Shown: one piece after another, positions 54,477 through 62,266 of the stretch
How positions within the stretch are numbered: position 1 is the first letter of the stretch
Layout of the letters: every line of letters begins with the position of its first letter
From: Chryseobacterium indologenes
GTDB lineage: Bacteria; Bacteroidota; Bacteroidia; Flavobacteriales; Weeksellaceae
DNA length: 64,000 nucleotides
NCBI GenBank assembly: GCA_001013295.1
Contig: LAZY01000012.1
Location: 30,524 to 94,523 of the forward strand
Direction of reading: 5' to 3'
Notes under the pieces: generated by a model
What the model saw: the letters and a program-made list of their open reading frames with translations, nothing else
Database searches by the model: none
What the model was told of the DNA's origin: nothing
Translations under genes and position numbers: made by a program

Positions 54477-55367
54477 ATGACAAAACCTGTTGGAAAATTA
54501 ATAGTTATCGGTGGCGCTGTAAACAAAGGTAGTTTTTCAGAAACCGACTATGATCAGAATATAGAAAAGAATCTTAACTTTTTTGAACGTGGAATTTTAC
54601 GAAAGATCATCAACGAATCTAAGCATAAGGAAGATTCGGTGATTGAGATTGTAACTACTGCTTCTCAGATTCCTCAGATTGTAGGATCTGAATATAAAAA
54701 AGCATTTGAGTTTTTAGGAGCTAAAAATGTAAACGTTCTTGATATTCACAACCGTGAGGAAGCGAATTCTGACGCTATGGTGGCCAGAGCTAATGCAGCA
54801 GATGTGATGATGTTTACCGGCGGTGATCAGCTAAGACTTACCTCAATTCTTGGCGGAACCCGATTTCATGATACTATTCTTTTAAAATACCAGGAACAGG
54901 ATTTTATTTATTCCGGAACATCGGCAGGGGCAGCAGCAGCTTCTGAGAATATGATCTATCAGGGCAGCAGCTCTGAAGCTCTTTTAAAAGGTGAAATCAA
55001 AACCACACAAGGACTAGGACTGATCGATAATGTGATCATCGATACCCATTTTGTACAGCGAGGCAGAATCGGGCGTCTTTTCCAGGCAGTGGTCAATAAT
55101 CCGAGGACTTTGGGAATCGGCCTTGGAGAAGATACCGGGCTTTTCATTCATAATGATGTAATGACTGCCGTAGGTTCGGGACTTGTGATCCTTGTAGACG
55201 GAAGGTTCATCAAAGATACCAACCTTACGAATATCAATCTTGGAGAACCTATTTCTATTGATAATCTGACGGTGCATGTAATGTCTATGAATGATCATTA
55301 TGATCTTACCACAAAAACGCTGACGATTGAGAATTCTCAGTTTAATCCTATTCCTCAGGATAAATAA
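54477..55367 (+). CDS. cphB: Cyanophycinase
   Basis: This 296 aa serine exopeptidase of the S51/peptidase E-like family cuts cyanophycin into beta-Asp-Arg dipeptides. The nucleophile is Ser149 in YSGTSAGAAAASE. GGDQLRLTSILGGTR, DTHFVQRGRIGRL and GLGEDTG are family signatures. There is no signal peptide, so the enzyme is cytoplasmic, where CphA's product accumulates. It is transcribed away from cphA and followed by its own terminator. The next gene in the pathway, an isoaspartyl peptidase, lies 3.3 kb further beyond an insertion. Confidence 0.96.
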   Translation: MTKPVGKLIVIGGAVNKGSFSETDYDQNIEKNLNFFERGILRKIINESKHKEDSVIEIVTTASQIPQIVGSEYKKAFEFLGAKNVNVLDIHNREEANSDAMVARANAADVMMFTGGDQLRLTSILGGTRFHDTILLKYQEQDFIYSGTSAGAAAASENMIYQGSSSEALLKGEIKTTQGLGLIDNVIIDTHFVQRGRIGRLFQAVVNNPRTLGIGLGEDTGLFIHNDVMTAVGSGLVILVDGRFIKDTNLTNINLGEPISIDNLTVHVMSMNDHYDLTTKTLTIENSQFNPIPQDK

Positions 55368-55380
55368 TCAAAAAATATAT

Positions 55381-55409
55381 TAAAAACGAGATTTGAGTCT
55401 CGTTTTTTT
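55381..55409 (+). terminator. Terminator of cphB
   Basis: AAAACGAGA / TCTCGTTTT around TTTGAG, followed by Ts, 14 bases after the stop. It is the left edge of the 323-base non-coding gap before the transposase. Confidence 0.88.
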
Positions 55410-55577
55410 ATTGGATGAAAGTCAATAGATTGTTTCTATTTTTCAAGCCAGATTAAAGCTCCACAGCTCTTTTTTTTGCTTTCGCAGATTTTTTATTTTA
55501 TCAGAAAAAGTAAAAGCATGTTTTTGGGCATTCCTGTTTTTATAATAAAAGTTCGATGGAGAATAATGTGAATTTTG

Positions 55578-55600
55578 TAGGTTTTGGCTAAAGCCGAATG
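55578..55600. repeat. REP-like palindrome left of the insertion
   Basis: GGTTTTGGCTAAAGCCGAAT carries the hairpin GGC-TAAA-GCC (core TTTGGCTAAAGCCGAA). A related palindrome occurs at 58508-58530, on the other side of the inserted genes. Confidence 0.5.
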
Positions 55601-55690
55601 TAAATTATTTTTACGCAATTATATACTTCAATGTACCACACATAGTTACCTTTTTTCAATCACAGAGTATAATTGTTAGAAAAAGCTAGT

Positions 55691-56653
55691 ATGCCAACTA
55701 CAAATCTACATAAAAATACATTTTTCAAATCTATAATTGACCTCGTTGACCACCTTCAAACTGATAATGATTGTAGGGAGTATTTGGAGAAAATTAGATG
55801 GAATGGTGAGCCTGAGTGTCCTCATTGTGGAAGTAAGTCAGCTAAACATTATAGATTGAATAAAGAAAACTTCAAAGGTCTTTACAAATGCAAAGATTGT
55901 AAGAATCGCTTTACTGTAACTGTAGGTACTATGTTTGCATCCTCGCATATTCCACTTAGAAAGTGGTTTTTAGCAATATTCATTTTTGCATCACATAAAA
56001 AGGGAATAAGTAGTATGCAACTTCATAAAGACCTTAATATCACTCAGAAAACAGCTTGGTATATGCTAAATAGAATTAGATATAATTTCAATCAGGACCA
56101 TATTGTTGTTTTTGATAGTGATACACAGGCTGATGAAACATACATAGGTGGCGAAGCTAGAAAGAAGAATAATGAACATAAGAATACACAAGGTAGGTCT
56201 TTGAAAATAAAAACACCTGTATTTGGTCTTATTTCCAACGGAACTGTTTTCACTAAAGTAATACCTAACGTAAAAGGGAAAACACTTAAATCAATCATTA
56301 GTTCACGTGTACTAAAAGGAACTACACTAATAACTGATGGTTGGAAGGGATATAAAGGTTTAGGTGAAGATTATCGTCACGAAGTGGTAGAACATAGTAA
56401 AGGGACTTATAAAAGAGGTGAATTCCATACAAACGGAATTGAAGGCTTTTGGAGTATTTTAAAACGTGGACTGATTGGAATTTATCACTTCTGCTCAGTT
56501 AAGCACCTAGAGAAGTATTGTAACGAATTTTCATTCAGATTTAATACCCGTGATATGTCTGATGGTCAAAGATTCGAAGAAGTATTGAAAATAGTCAATA
56601 CTAGATTAACTTATAAAAACTTAATAAACACAATTTCAGTAATTAAAACTTAA
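55691..56653 (+). mobile_element. IS1595-family (ISXO2-like) transposase
   Basis: This 320 aa protein is read from the ATG at 55691. A zinc ribbon with CPHC (43-46) and CKDC (67-70) is followed by a DDE-type (DDxN/DDE-like) catalytic domain: DSDTQADETYIGGE, LITDGWKGYKGL and HTNGIEGFWSILKRGLIG. That is the organisation of IS1595/ISXO2 transposases. The element's inverted ends were not found by eye on either side, so its borders are open. AT-rich, probably foreign genes follow. Confidence 0.93.
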
Positions 56654-56658
56654 TAAGA

Positions 56659-56835
56659 ATGAAACTAATTAATAGATTATTTAAGTGGTTTTATAATCCA
56701 CAAAAAAGTGATGATTTTTATTTATCAAAAATAAAAATCAATGAAATAAATAGAAATAGAAGAATATACATTAATGATAGTTCTTTTATGTCAAGATCTA
56801 AATTCAAAAGAATAGCAAAGAAATATTATAAATAG
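56659..56835 (+). CDS. Small basic protein directly downstream of the transposase
   Basis: This 58 aa ORF starts 5 bases after the transposase stop (ATG at 56659, TAG at 56833-56835). It is very Lys/Arg/Ile/Asn-rich (KLINRLFKWFYNPQ, RRIYINDSS, FKRIAKKYYK). The tight spacing suggests co-transcription with the transposase. It may be a passenger gene of the IS. No homologue was recognised. Very AT-rich DNA makes chance ORFs possible. Confidence 0.5.
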   Translation: MKLINRLFKWFYNPQKSDDFYLSKIKINEINRNRRIYINDSSFMSRSKFKRIAKKYYK

Positions 56836-56840
56836 TGAAT

Positions 56841-57155
56841 TTATATTTCATTTGATTTAAATTCATTATTTATAATAACTTTATATTTTCTATACTTCTT
56901 ATCTGGAAATCTTTCAATTTGAAAATTATGATTTTTCTTTCCTTTTAATGTAAAATTAGTATAATTTGATAATTCATTTTTTGAAAATATGTAAAATGGT
57001 AGATATTTATTACGTGACACTAATTTCACATTATGGATATTAATATTCATATTAGTATCATTTATTAATGTTATATCTAATGCAGGTGTAAAATCATTTC
57101 CATTAGAAAAAGGGTTATTATCTATTACCGCATACTCTGCTATTACTTTAATCAT
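56841..57155 (-). CDS. Hypothetical protein in the insertion island
   Basis: This 104 aa protein is Asn/Lys/Ile-rich and mostly beta in pattern (ALDITLINDTNMNINIHNVK, KYKVIINNEFK). It converges on the 58 aa ORF, with only 5 bases between the stops. It has no signal peptide or known motif. Its composition is more AT-rich than the housekeeping genes around it, consistent with acquired DNA. Confidence 0.55.
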   Translation of the reverse strand: MIKVIAEYAVIDNNPFSNGNDFTPALDITLINDTNMNINIHNVKLVSRNKYLPFYIFSKNELSNYTNFTLKGKKNHNFQIERFPDKKYRKYKVIINNEFKSNEI

Positions 57156-57203
57156 GAATTAATAGTTTTTCCAAAAATATCACTAATAATTGAGATAAAC
57201 AAA

Positions 57204-57230
57204 GAAACCCAGCAATAATGCTGGGTTTTA
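57204..57230 (-). terminator. Terminator of the 57233-58006 gene
   Basis: Perfect stem AAACCCAGCA / TGCTGGGTTT with loop ATAA, followed on minus by C then T-rich sequence. It directly abuts the stop codon. Confidence 0.85.
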
Positions 57231-57232
57231 TA

Positions 57233-58006
57233 TTAATTCTTAATAAACTTTGAACTTGTATCACCTATTTTATAAATGTACGTTCCTTTTGGAAGGTTTT
57301 CAACGTCAATCGTAATGTTATTGTCAGAATTACTAAATGCCTTATTTAAAACAAGCTTACCACTAATATCATAAACATTTATCATGTTACTTCCATTCGT
57401 AGGATTCATAATATTGAGTATCTTATTAGTTGGTATTGGAAATGCTGAAAGTTTGCTTTTTGATTGGACTTCCTTTGCTGATAAAGCTGTTGTTGGTAAC
57501 TCATAAACTTCCTTCAATATTTCATTATTAACATTATAATGACCTATAATCAGTTTGTTGGTATTTGATACTGAGTCATGAAATACGCTATATCCACCAC
57601 TCCATGAGAAATTAGAGTTAGTCGTAAAATCTTTGATTAATGTACCATCTTCATTAATTAGAAGCATTTTGACATAAACACCCGATGATGTTGGTGTTTT
57701 AACACCGACTATAAATTCTAGTTTATCATCGTTATTAAATACGTGTTTAGATATATCAAACGAATCATTTGATATGTCATACATCATATAACCATTAGGA
57801 ACAGGCACATTTATAGTCTTTATTAACGCAAATGAAGAATTGTAAATTTTAATTGTGTTCCCAGTTCCTTTAGTAGCGTAAATCATACCATTATCTTTTG
57901 TAAACGGTACAACATTTTCATTAATTGGAAAGGTGTGTTGCAAGGTTATTTGACCAAACATAAAGCTAGTAGCCATTATTGCTACAGATAACATAATTTT
58001 TTTCAT
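57233..58006 (-). CDS. Secreted protein with T9SS type A sorting domain, in the insertion island
   Basis: This 257 aa protein has a signal peptide (MKKIMLSVAIMATSFMFGQ), an undetermined beta-rich body with repeats of short KIYNSSFALIKTINVP-like strands, and a C-terminal sorting domain (AFPIPTNKILNIMNP, VYDISGKLVLN, LPKGTYIYKIGD, ending SSKFIKN). It should be exported by the type IX system. Its codons are AT-rich, like the adjacent hitchhiker genes. No functional domain was recognised. Confidence 0.82.
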   Translation of the reverse strand: MKKIMLSVAIMATSFMFGQITLQHTFPINENVVPFTKDNGMIYATKGTGNTIKIYNSSFALIKTINVPVPNGYMMYDISNDSFDISKHVFNNDDKLEFIVGVKTPTSSGVYVKMLLINEDGTLIKDFTTNSNFSWSGGYSVFHDSVSNTNKLIIGHYNVNNEILKEVYELPTTALSAKEVQSKSKLSAFPIPTNKILNIMNPTNGSNMINVYDISGKLVLNKAFSNSDNNITIDVENLPKGTYIYKIGDTSSKFIKN

Positions 58007-58028
58007 AGTTTTTGATTTTTAAATTCCA

Positions 58029-58036
58029 CAAAAGTA
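58029..58036 (-). promoter_or_regulatory. -7 promoter element of the 57233-58006 gene
   Basis: Minus-strand TACTTTTG, 22 bases before the start. No TTG box was found at 17-23 bases upstream. A palindrome TTACGG-TTAG-CCGTAA (58058-58073) lies nearby. Confidence 0.4.
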
Positions 58037-58150
58037 TTTTGAGAATTGATGATTCCCTTACGGTTAGCCGTAATTTGATTGAACATAAATTGTTTTAAGT
58101 TCTTCGCACCCTCTATGAAGAAAAATTGTTATTTGCTTACAAAAACGAAA

Positions 58151-58263
58151 GCGTGAGGGTTACTAACTTATTTCATCAGATAGGGTACTGGTATACCTCA
58201 GGAGTAAAATAAGTAGCAAGCCCCTCACGCCATATCATGACATGAGAGTTGCTAACATATTTC
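58151..58263. repeat. Three copies of a 22-24-bp module, one inverted, forming a long hairpin
   Basis: Copy 1 GCGTGAGGGTTACTAACTTA (58151-, continuing TTTC) and copy 2 (58207-58230, inverted: GTAAAATAAGTAGCAAGCCC then CTCACGC) form an imperfect 80-base hairpin with GCGTGAGGG ends. Copy 3 at 58240-58263 (CATGAGAGTTGCTAACATAT then TTC) is a direct repeat of copy 1, matching 19 of 24 bases by my count. It lies in the 661-base gap 58007-58667, near the right side of the island. Confidence 0.65.
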
Positions 58264-58507
58264 CCCTCCTTTTAAAATTACCAGTTTCTATCTGAGAGAA
58301 TTTTGTTAAACACTTTCGATGTTTATTCCGTTAAAAATTGATTGCAAATGTAAAACAAATATTTGGATGAATAAATACAACATTAAAAATAAAAAATCCA
58401 TTAACAGATTAATTCCAATGATTTTTATAAATGTATTATACTGATAACCTTTATGTTATTCTAATATGGTACAATCAAGTATATAAATGCGTATTTTTAT
58501 TGTGAAC

Positions 58508-58530
58508 GGGCCAAAGCCCACTCCTATTGA
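58508..58530. repeat. REP-like palindrome right of the insertion
   Basis: GGGCCAAAGCCCACTCCTAT carries hairpin GGGC-CAAA-GCCC. It resembles the palindrome at 55578-55600 and looks like an interspersed chromosomal repeat. Confidence 0.55.
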
Positions 58531-58570
58531 ATAATGTTATTTTTGTTTTAAAAATGGTCTTTAATGAGTT

Positions 58571-58610
58571 AATCTTTAATCTTTAATCTTTAATCTTTAA
58601 TCTTTAATCT
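58571..58610. repeat. Heptanucleotide tandem repeat upstream of the isoaspartyl peptidase gene
   Basis: AATCTTT is repeated five full times and then AATCT (58571-58610). It begins 97 bases upstream of the ATG at 58668. A weak -7-like TACCTTCG lies at 58624-58631, so the repeat would overlap the expected -33 region. Confidence 0.8.
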
Positions 58611-58667
58611 ATTATTTATAAATTACCTTCGCAAAAACATTTATCAACCTTCATTTATATATATTCT

Positions 58668-59510
58668 ATGAAAATCATCATCCACGGCGGTTTTTTCTCG
58701 GAAAGCGACCAAAGCCATGAAGTAAAGACTGCAAAGCAAAACTCTTTAAAAGAAATAGCTCAAAAGGCTTTTGAATACCTTCAGACTCACTCTGCTTTTG
58801 ACAGTGTTGCCTATGCAGTTTCTCTATTAGAAGACGATCCTTTGTATAATGCCGGAATCGGATCACAGATCCAAAGTGATGGTATTATCCGGATGAGTGC
58901 TGCCATTATGAATGGTGAAACCCAGAAATTAAGCGGCGTGATCAATATACAGGGAGTAAAGAATCCTGTTTTTGTGGCAAAAGAACTGATTGGTGAAGAC
59001 GACAGAGTGCTGGGTGGGCATGGAGCCAAAATATATGCTGCAGAACATGGATTTGAGAATTTTTCTACAGAAATTCCACAAAGAAGAAAGGAATACGAAG
59101 CCAAACTGGCCAACGGAGGAAAAGGAACGGTGGGCTGTGTAGCCATCGATAAAGACGGTAAACTGGCTGTTGCCACTTCTACAGGTGGGAAAGGTTTTGA
59201 AATTCCGGGAAGAATCTCAGATTCTGCCACAGTAGCAGGAAACTATGCCAATGCATTCTGTGCCGTAAGTTGTACAGGCGTGGGAGAAGATATTGTGAGC
59301 AATGCTACTGCTGCCAAAATTGTCACGAGGGTAACAGACGGAATGAGCTTGGAGAATGCTTTTGATAAAACTTTTGATGAACTTAAGGCCATTGACGGAT
59401 TTGCAGGAGCCATTGCCATTGATAAGCACGGGAATGTATACCATCAGGATTCCTATCCCACTATGGTTTTTGCCAGTTTTGACGGCAAAAATTTTGATGT
59501 CTTTTCTTAA
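58668..59510 (+). CDS. iaaA: Isoaspartyl peptidase / plant-type L-asparaginase
   Basis: This 280 aa Ntn-hydrolase precursor self-cleaves before Thr154 in KGTVGCVAID, giving two chains. Other family marks are the N-terminal HGGFFSE, NAGIGS, PGRISDSATVAGNYAN and CTGVGEDIVSN-type blocks. It hydrolyses beta-aspartyl dipeptides and asparagine. Beta-Asp-Arg is the product of CphB, so this enzyme would complete cyanophycin breakdown to Asp and Arg. The internal part is shorter than in Escherichia coli IaaA. The 3.3-kb gap from cphB is filled by an insertion. Confidence 0.9.
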   Translation: MKIIIHGGFFSESDQSHEVKTAKQNSLKEIAQKAFEYLQTHSAFDSVAYAVSLLEDDPLYNAGIGSQIQSDGIIRMSAAIMNGETQKLSGVINIQGVKNPVFVAKELIGEDDRVLGGHGAKIYAAEHGFENFSTEIPQRRKEYEAKLANGGKGTVGCVAIDKDGKLAVATSTGGKGFEIPGRISDSATVAGNYANAFCAVSCTGVGEDIVSNATAAKIVTRVTDGMSLENAFDKTFDELKAIDGFAGAIAIDKHGNVYHQDSYPTMVFASFDGKNFDVFS

Positions 59511-59610
59511 ATTTAACATTTTTTTATAAGTCTATTCAATTTTTTGGCACGTATTTTACATAAGTATTAATAACAAATTTTAATATTAATACCTTAAAAA
59601 AATAGAAATC

Positions 59611-59847
59611 ATGGGAAACAAAACAAAAGGCTTATTAGCTTTATTAGGATTAGGTGCTTTAGCATATTGGAAATACAAAAATTCAAGTCCTGAAGATCAG
59701 CAAGCCGTAAAAGACAAGCTTAATACAGCAAAAGATAATCTTAACAAATGGGGAAATGACCTTAAAAGTAAAGCGAATGATGTTGCTTCTCAGGTTCAGA
59801 ACAAAGTGGACGAAGTAAAGACTAAGGCTGAAGATTCTTTAAGCTAA
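59611..59847 (+). CDS. YtxH-like small protein
   Basis: This 78 aa protein has a hydrophobic N-terminus (GLLALLGLGALAYWKY), then a long Lys/Asp/Ala-rich amphipathic helix (KDKLNTAKDNLNKWGNDLKSK, with VASQVQNKVDEVKTKAEDS). This is the pattern of the YtxH/late-embryogenesis-like stress family. It is preceded by an AT-rich leader of about 100 bases and probably stands alone. Confidence 0.8.
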   Translation: MGNKTKGLLALLGLGALAYWKYKNSSPEDQQAVKDKLNTAKDNLNKWGNDLKSKANDVASQVQNKVDEVKTKAEDSLS

Positions 59848-60006
59848 AAAACAGATAGTTTTTTTAACATTCATATATAGAAAAAGTCATCGTAATTACT
59901 GCGATGACTTTTTTGATTTATATTCCTAAAAGCAGACTAAAGATCCACAATAGCATCAAATAGCTGATAGATCTATCATTTCCGGTTATGGGAGAAGATT
60001 TTTATT

Positions 60007-60050
60007 GCCACGAATACACGAATTTTTTATCTTATTCGTGTATCCGTGGC
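60007..60050. repeat. Inverted repeat in the YtxH/methyltransferase spacer
   Basis: GCCACGAATACACGAAT (60007-60023) and ATTCGTGTATCCGTGGC (60034-60050) are inverted copies with one mismatch. This short palindrome resembles interspersed repeats found in many Bacteroidota intergenic regions. The spacer 59848-60122 holds no gene. Confidence 0.7.
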
Positions 60051-60122
60051 TTATAAAAAAGCAAAGCTCATCTTAATATTCTTAGAATAATTTTTAAGCT
60101 TAATCTTTAGAATTATCTCTGT

Positions 60123-60914
60123 TTATATTTTCTGTGCTACCAAAGCAAATACAAGCGGGATCTTATTTCCAAACTGCGGAATTCTCCATTTTCCTTTTTC
60201 AAATTCTTCCACATGTCTGAAGCATGCATATGGTGACCAATCGAATTCCCGGAAGGTTTCCAACTGCATTCCTTTTTTAACCAGATTATCAAGAACCTCT
60301 GATAAGGAATGATTCCACATCACATATTCCTGAACAATGGCAGCAGACTGATCGGCATAAGTTCCTTCGTAAGTTTCTACAATTGGTTTTTCATTGAAAT
60401 AATTGTAAGCTACTTTCGTAAAATCGTCATCGAACATCCAGACAACGGGATGAAATTCTGCCATAATAAACTGCCCACCCGGTTTCAGGAATTGTCCGAT
60501 TACGTCAGCCCATTTTTCAAGATCAGGAAGCCAGCCAATGGTGCCATAACTTGTAAATACAATGTCGAATTTCTGATCCAGAACATTAGGCAGGTTGTAA
60601 ACATCTGAACAGATAAATTCTGTATCTGTATCACATTTTTGTGCCAGATCTTTTGCCGTTTCAATGGCTTTATCTGAAAGGTCGATTCCAGTCACTTTTG
60701 CTCCCATTCTGGATAGAGAAATGGAATCCTGGCCGAAATGACACTGCAGGTGCAGAATTGTTTTTCCTTTTATATCTCCCAAAAGCTCAAGTTCTATAGA
60801 GTTTAATGAGCTTTTTCCTTTTAAAAATTCATCAACAAAGTAGAAATCTGATTTCAGATGCGGTTCTACTTTGGCATTCCATGAGTTTTTGTTTATTTCT
60901 AAGTAATTTTCCAT
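60123..60914 (-). CDS. Class I SAM-dependent methyltransferase
   Basis: This 263 aa protein has a Rossmann-type methyltransferase fold. Motif I is TILHLQCHFGQDSISLSRMGA, then VTGIDLSDKAIETA (the acidic SAM-binding residue). FVFTSYGTIGWLPDLEKWADVI-like and EFHPVVWMFDDDF blocks complete the core. The substrate is unknown. It heads a minus-strand group with the two following membrane/PH proteins, 21 bases downstream of the 60936-61673 gene. Confidence 0.87.
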   Translation of the reverse strand: MENYLEINKNSWNAKVEPHLKSDFYFVDEFLKGKSSLNSIELELLGDIKGKTILHLQCHFGQDSISLSRMGAKVTGIDLSDKAIETAKDLAQKCDTDTEFICSDVYNLPNVLDQKFDIVFTSYGTIGWLPDLEKWADVIGQFLKPGGQFIMAEFHPVVWMFDDDFTKVAYNYFNEKPIVETYEGTYADQSAAIVQEYVMWNHSLSEVLDNLVKKGMQLETFREFDWSPYACFRHVEEFEKGKWRIPQFGNKIPLVFALVAQKI

Positions 60915-60935
60915 GATTTTAAATTAAAATAATCT

Positions 60936-61673
60936 TTAATTTCCTTGAATAATATAGTTTTTGGTCATCAATTTTCTCTCAGGCTTGCCAGAATCATCCG
61001 GCTGAAACCAAACTTCAACCCTGCTTCCATAGTAATCCCCCCATTCTCCTTCCTGAACGGTAAAGTTCTTATCACTGGAAAACTCTTTCAATTCATTATT
61101 GGGATTAACGACTTTCATCATCGATGCTTTTTTAATTTCTTTTTCAGAGAGAATTCTGTTGGTATTAGCGTCATAAATTTTTAAATATACTTTTCCATTT
61201 TCTATTTTATTCAGGAAAACATCATATTTATAGGATCCGGGTTGTAAATAATCATATATCAAGACATTGGGCGCACTAACTTCAACCAGTTGTTTCTGGC
61301 TTTCCTGAAGTATTTTCAATGGCATTGAAAACTGCATGTTCTTAGGATTTTTTATATCGTTTTTGTAAGGCTTATAAGGGCTTTTTGGAGGATGTAAAAC
61401 GAACATAACCCCAATGATAAGGAACACCACACCGCTAAAGAAGCATTGCCACAATCCATTCTTAAACTCCCCTTTCTGAAACAGTCTTGAAATACCTAAA
61501 ATCAAGCTGACACCAACAAACAAAAACGGCATCATTGTGAAAAAATTCCAGGTAAAACTGCTAATAGGTAAGACAAGAAGAGCTATCCAACAAAAAACAC
61601 ACAACAATAATGCAAGGAAAATGGTAAAATACCACCTCCAATTCAACGCTTTAAAAGCTAATTCTTTTATCAT
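60936..61673 (-). CDS. Membrane protein of unknown function
   Basis: This 245 aa protein has three hydrophobic segments at about 15-38, 44-60 and 78-94, followed by a soluble C-terminal domain of about 140 residues with strands such as VLIYDYLQPGSYKYDVFL. It overlaps the downstream PH/SHOCT gene in ATGA (the stop and start share bases 61670-61673), so they are translationally coupled. No known domain was recognised. Confidence 0.72.
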   Translation of the reverse strand: MIKELAFKALNWRWYFTIFLALLLCVFCWIALLVLPISSFTWNFFTMMPFLFVGVSLILGISRLFQKGEFKNGLWQCFFSGVVFLIIGVMFVLHPPKSPYKPYKNDIKNPKNMQFSMPLKILQESQKQLVEVSAPNVLIYDYLQPGSYKYDVFLNKIENGKVYLKIYDANTNRILSEKEIKKASMMKVVNPNNELKEFSSDKNFTVQEGEWGDYYGSRVEVWFQPDDSGKPERKLMTKNYIIQGN

Positions 61674-62203
61674 AACAGATCTATTAGTTTTTTCTTCTGC
61701 TCATTAAATTCATCTTCGCTTAAAACACCATTTTCTTTTAATCTTCCCAGCTGTTCCAACTGATCTAAAACAGTAGGTTCAGTTTTAGCCTGAACATATT
61801 CTTCAGGGTGAGCCATAAAATTCCTTACTTTTTCGCAAAATAGTTCAGCATCATATTTCCCCACTCCATCAATCTCCACAACATCATCTGCTACATGAAT
61901 ATCTATAGAAGCCAATAGTAATGCTGTTTCGTATTGGATTGAGCTGATTTTGCTGTAGGAAAAATCTTCCACTTTCAGTCCGTACATGAATTCTTTATCT
62001 ACGAAAATCACTCTTCGGTCTGTAGCCACCAGAATGATATGATGGTTGTTTATTTTATTTCTGCCTTCAACGAGATAAACAATTTTTTCATCCACGGATA
62101 ATATATCCGGAAGTTCATGAATTTCTTTTCTGGCAAAAAAGGTTGGATTGATGTCCAGTTTTTCGAGTTCGTCTTTGATTTCATCAAGTCTTGATCTACC
62201 CAT
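61670..62203 (-). CDS. Bacterial PH-domain protein with SHOCT-like C-terminus
   Basis: This 177 aa protein has a YokE-like bacterial PH domain at about 25-130 (IILVATDRRVIFVDKEF, KISSIQYETALLLAS) followed by a short charged C-terminal helix pair (LDQLEQLGRLKENGVLSEDEFNEQKKKLIDLL, landmark QLGRLKENGVLSEDEF), the SHOCT module. It overlaps the membrane protein gene before it. Similar PH-SHOCT architectures appear in the next two genes. Function unknown. Confidence 0.82.
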   Translation of the reverse strand: MGRSRLDEIKDELEKLDINPTFFARKEIHELPDILSVDEKIVYLVEGRNKINNHHIILVATDRRVIFVDKEFMYGLKVEDFSYSKISSIQYETALLLASIDIHVADDVVEIDGVGKYDAELFCEKVRNFMAHPEEYVQAKTEPTVLDQLEQLGRLKENGVLSEDEFNEQKKKLIDLL

Positions 62204-62266
62204 AGTAATAGTTTATGGAGGCTAAATTACAAGAAATATAATTTACATCGGGAAAAAATCTCAGCA

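Noticed and set aside
58151..58230. 6S RNA or other known ncRNA
   Set aside because: The bubble-containing hairpin is only 80 bases and I cannot match it to a known family by eye. Kept as an unassigned repeat.
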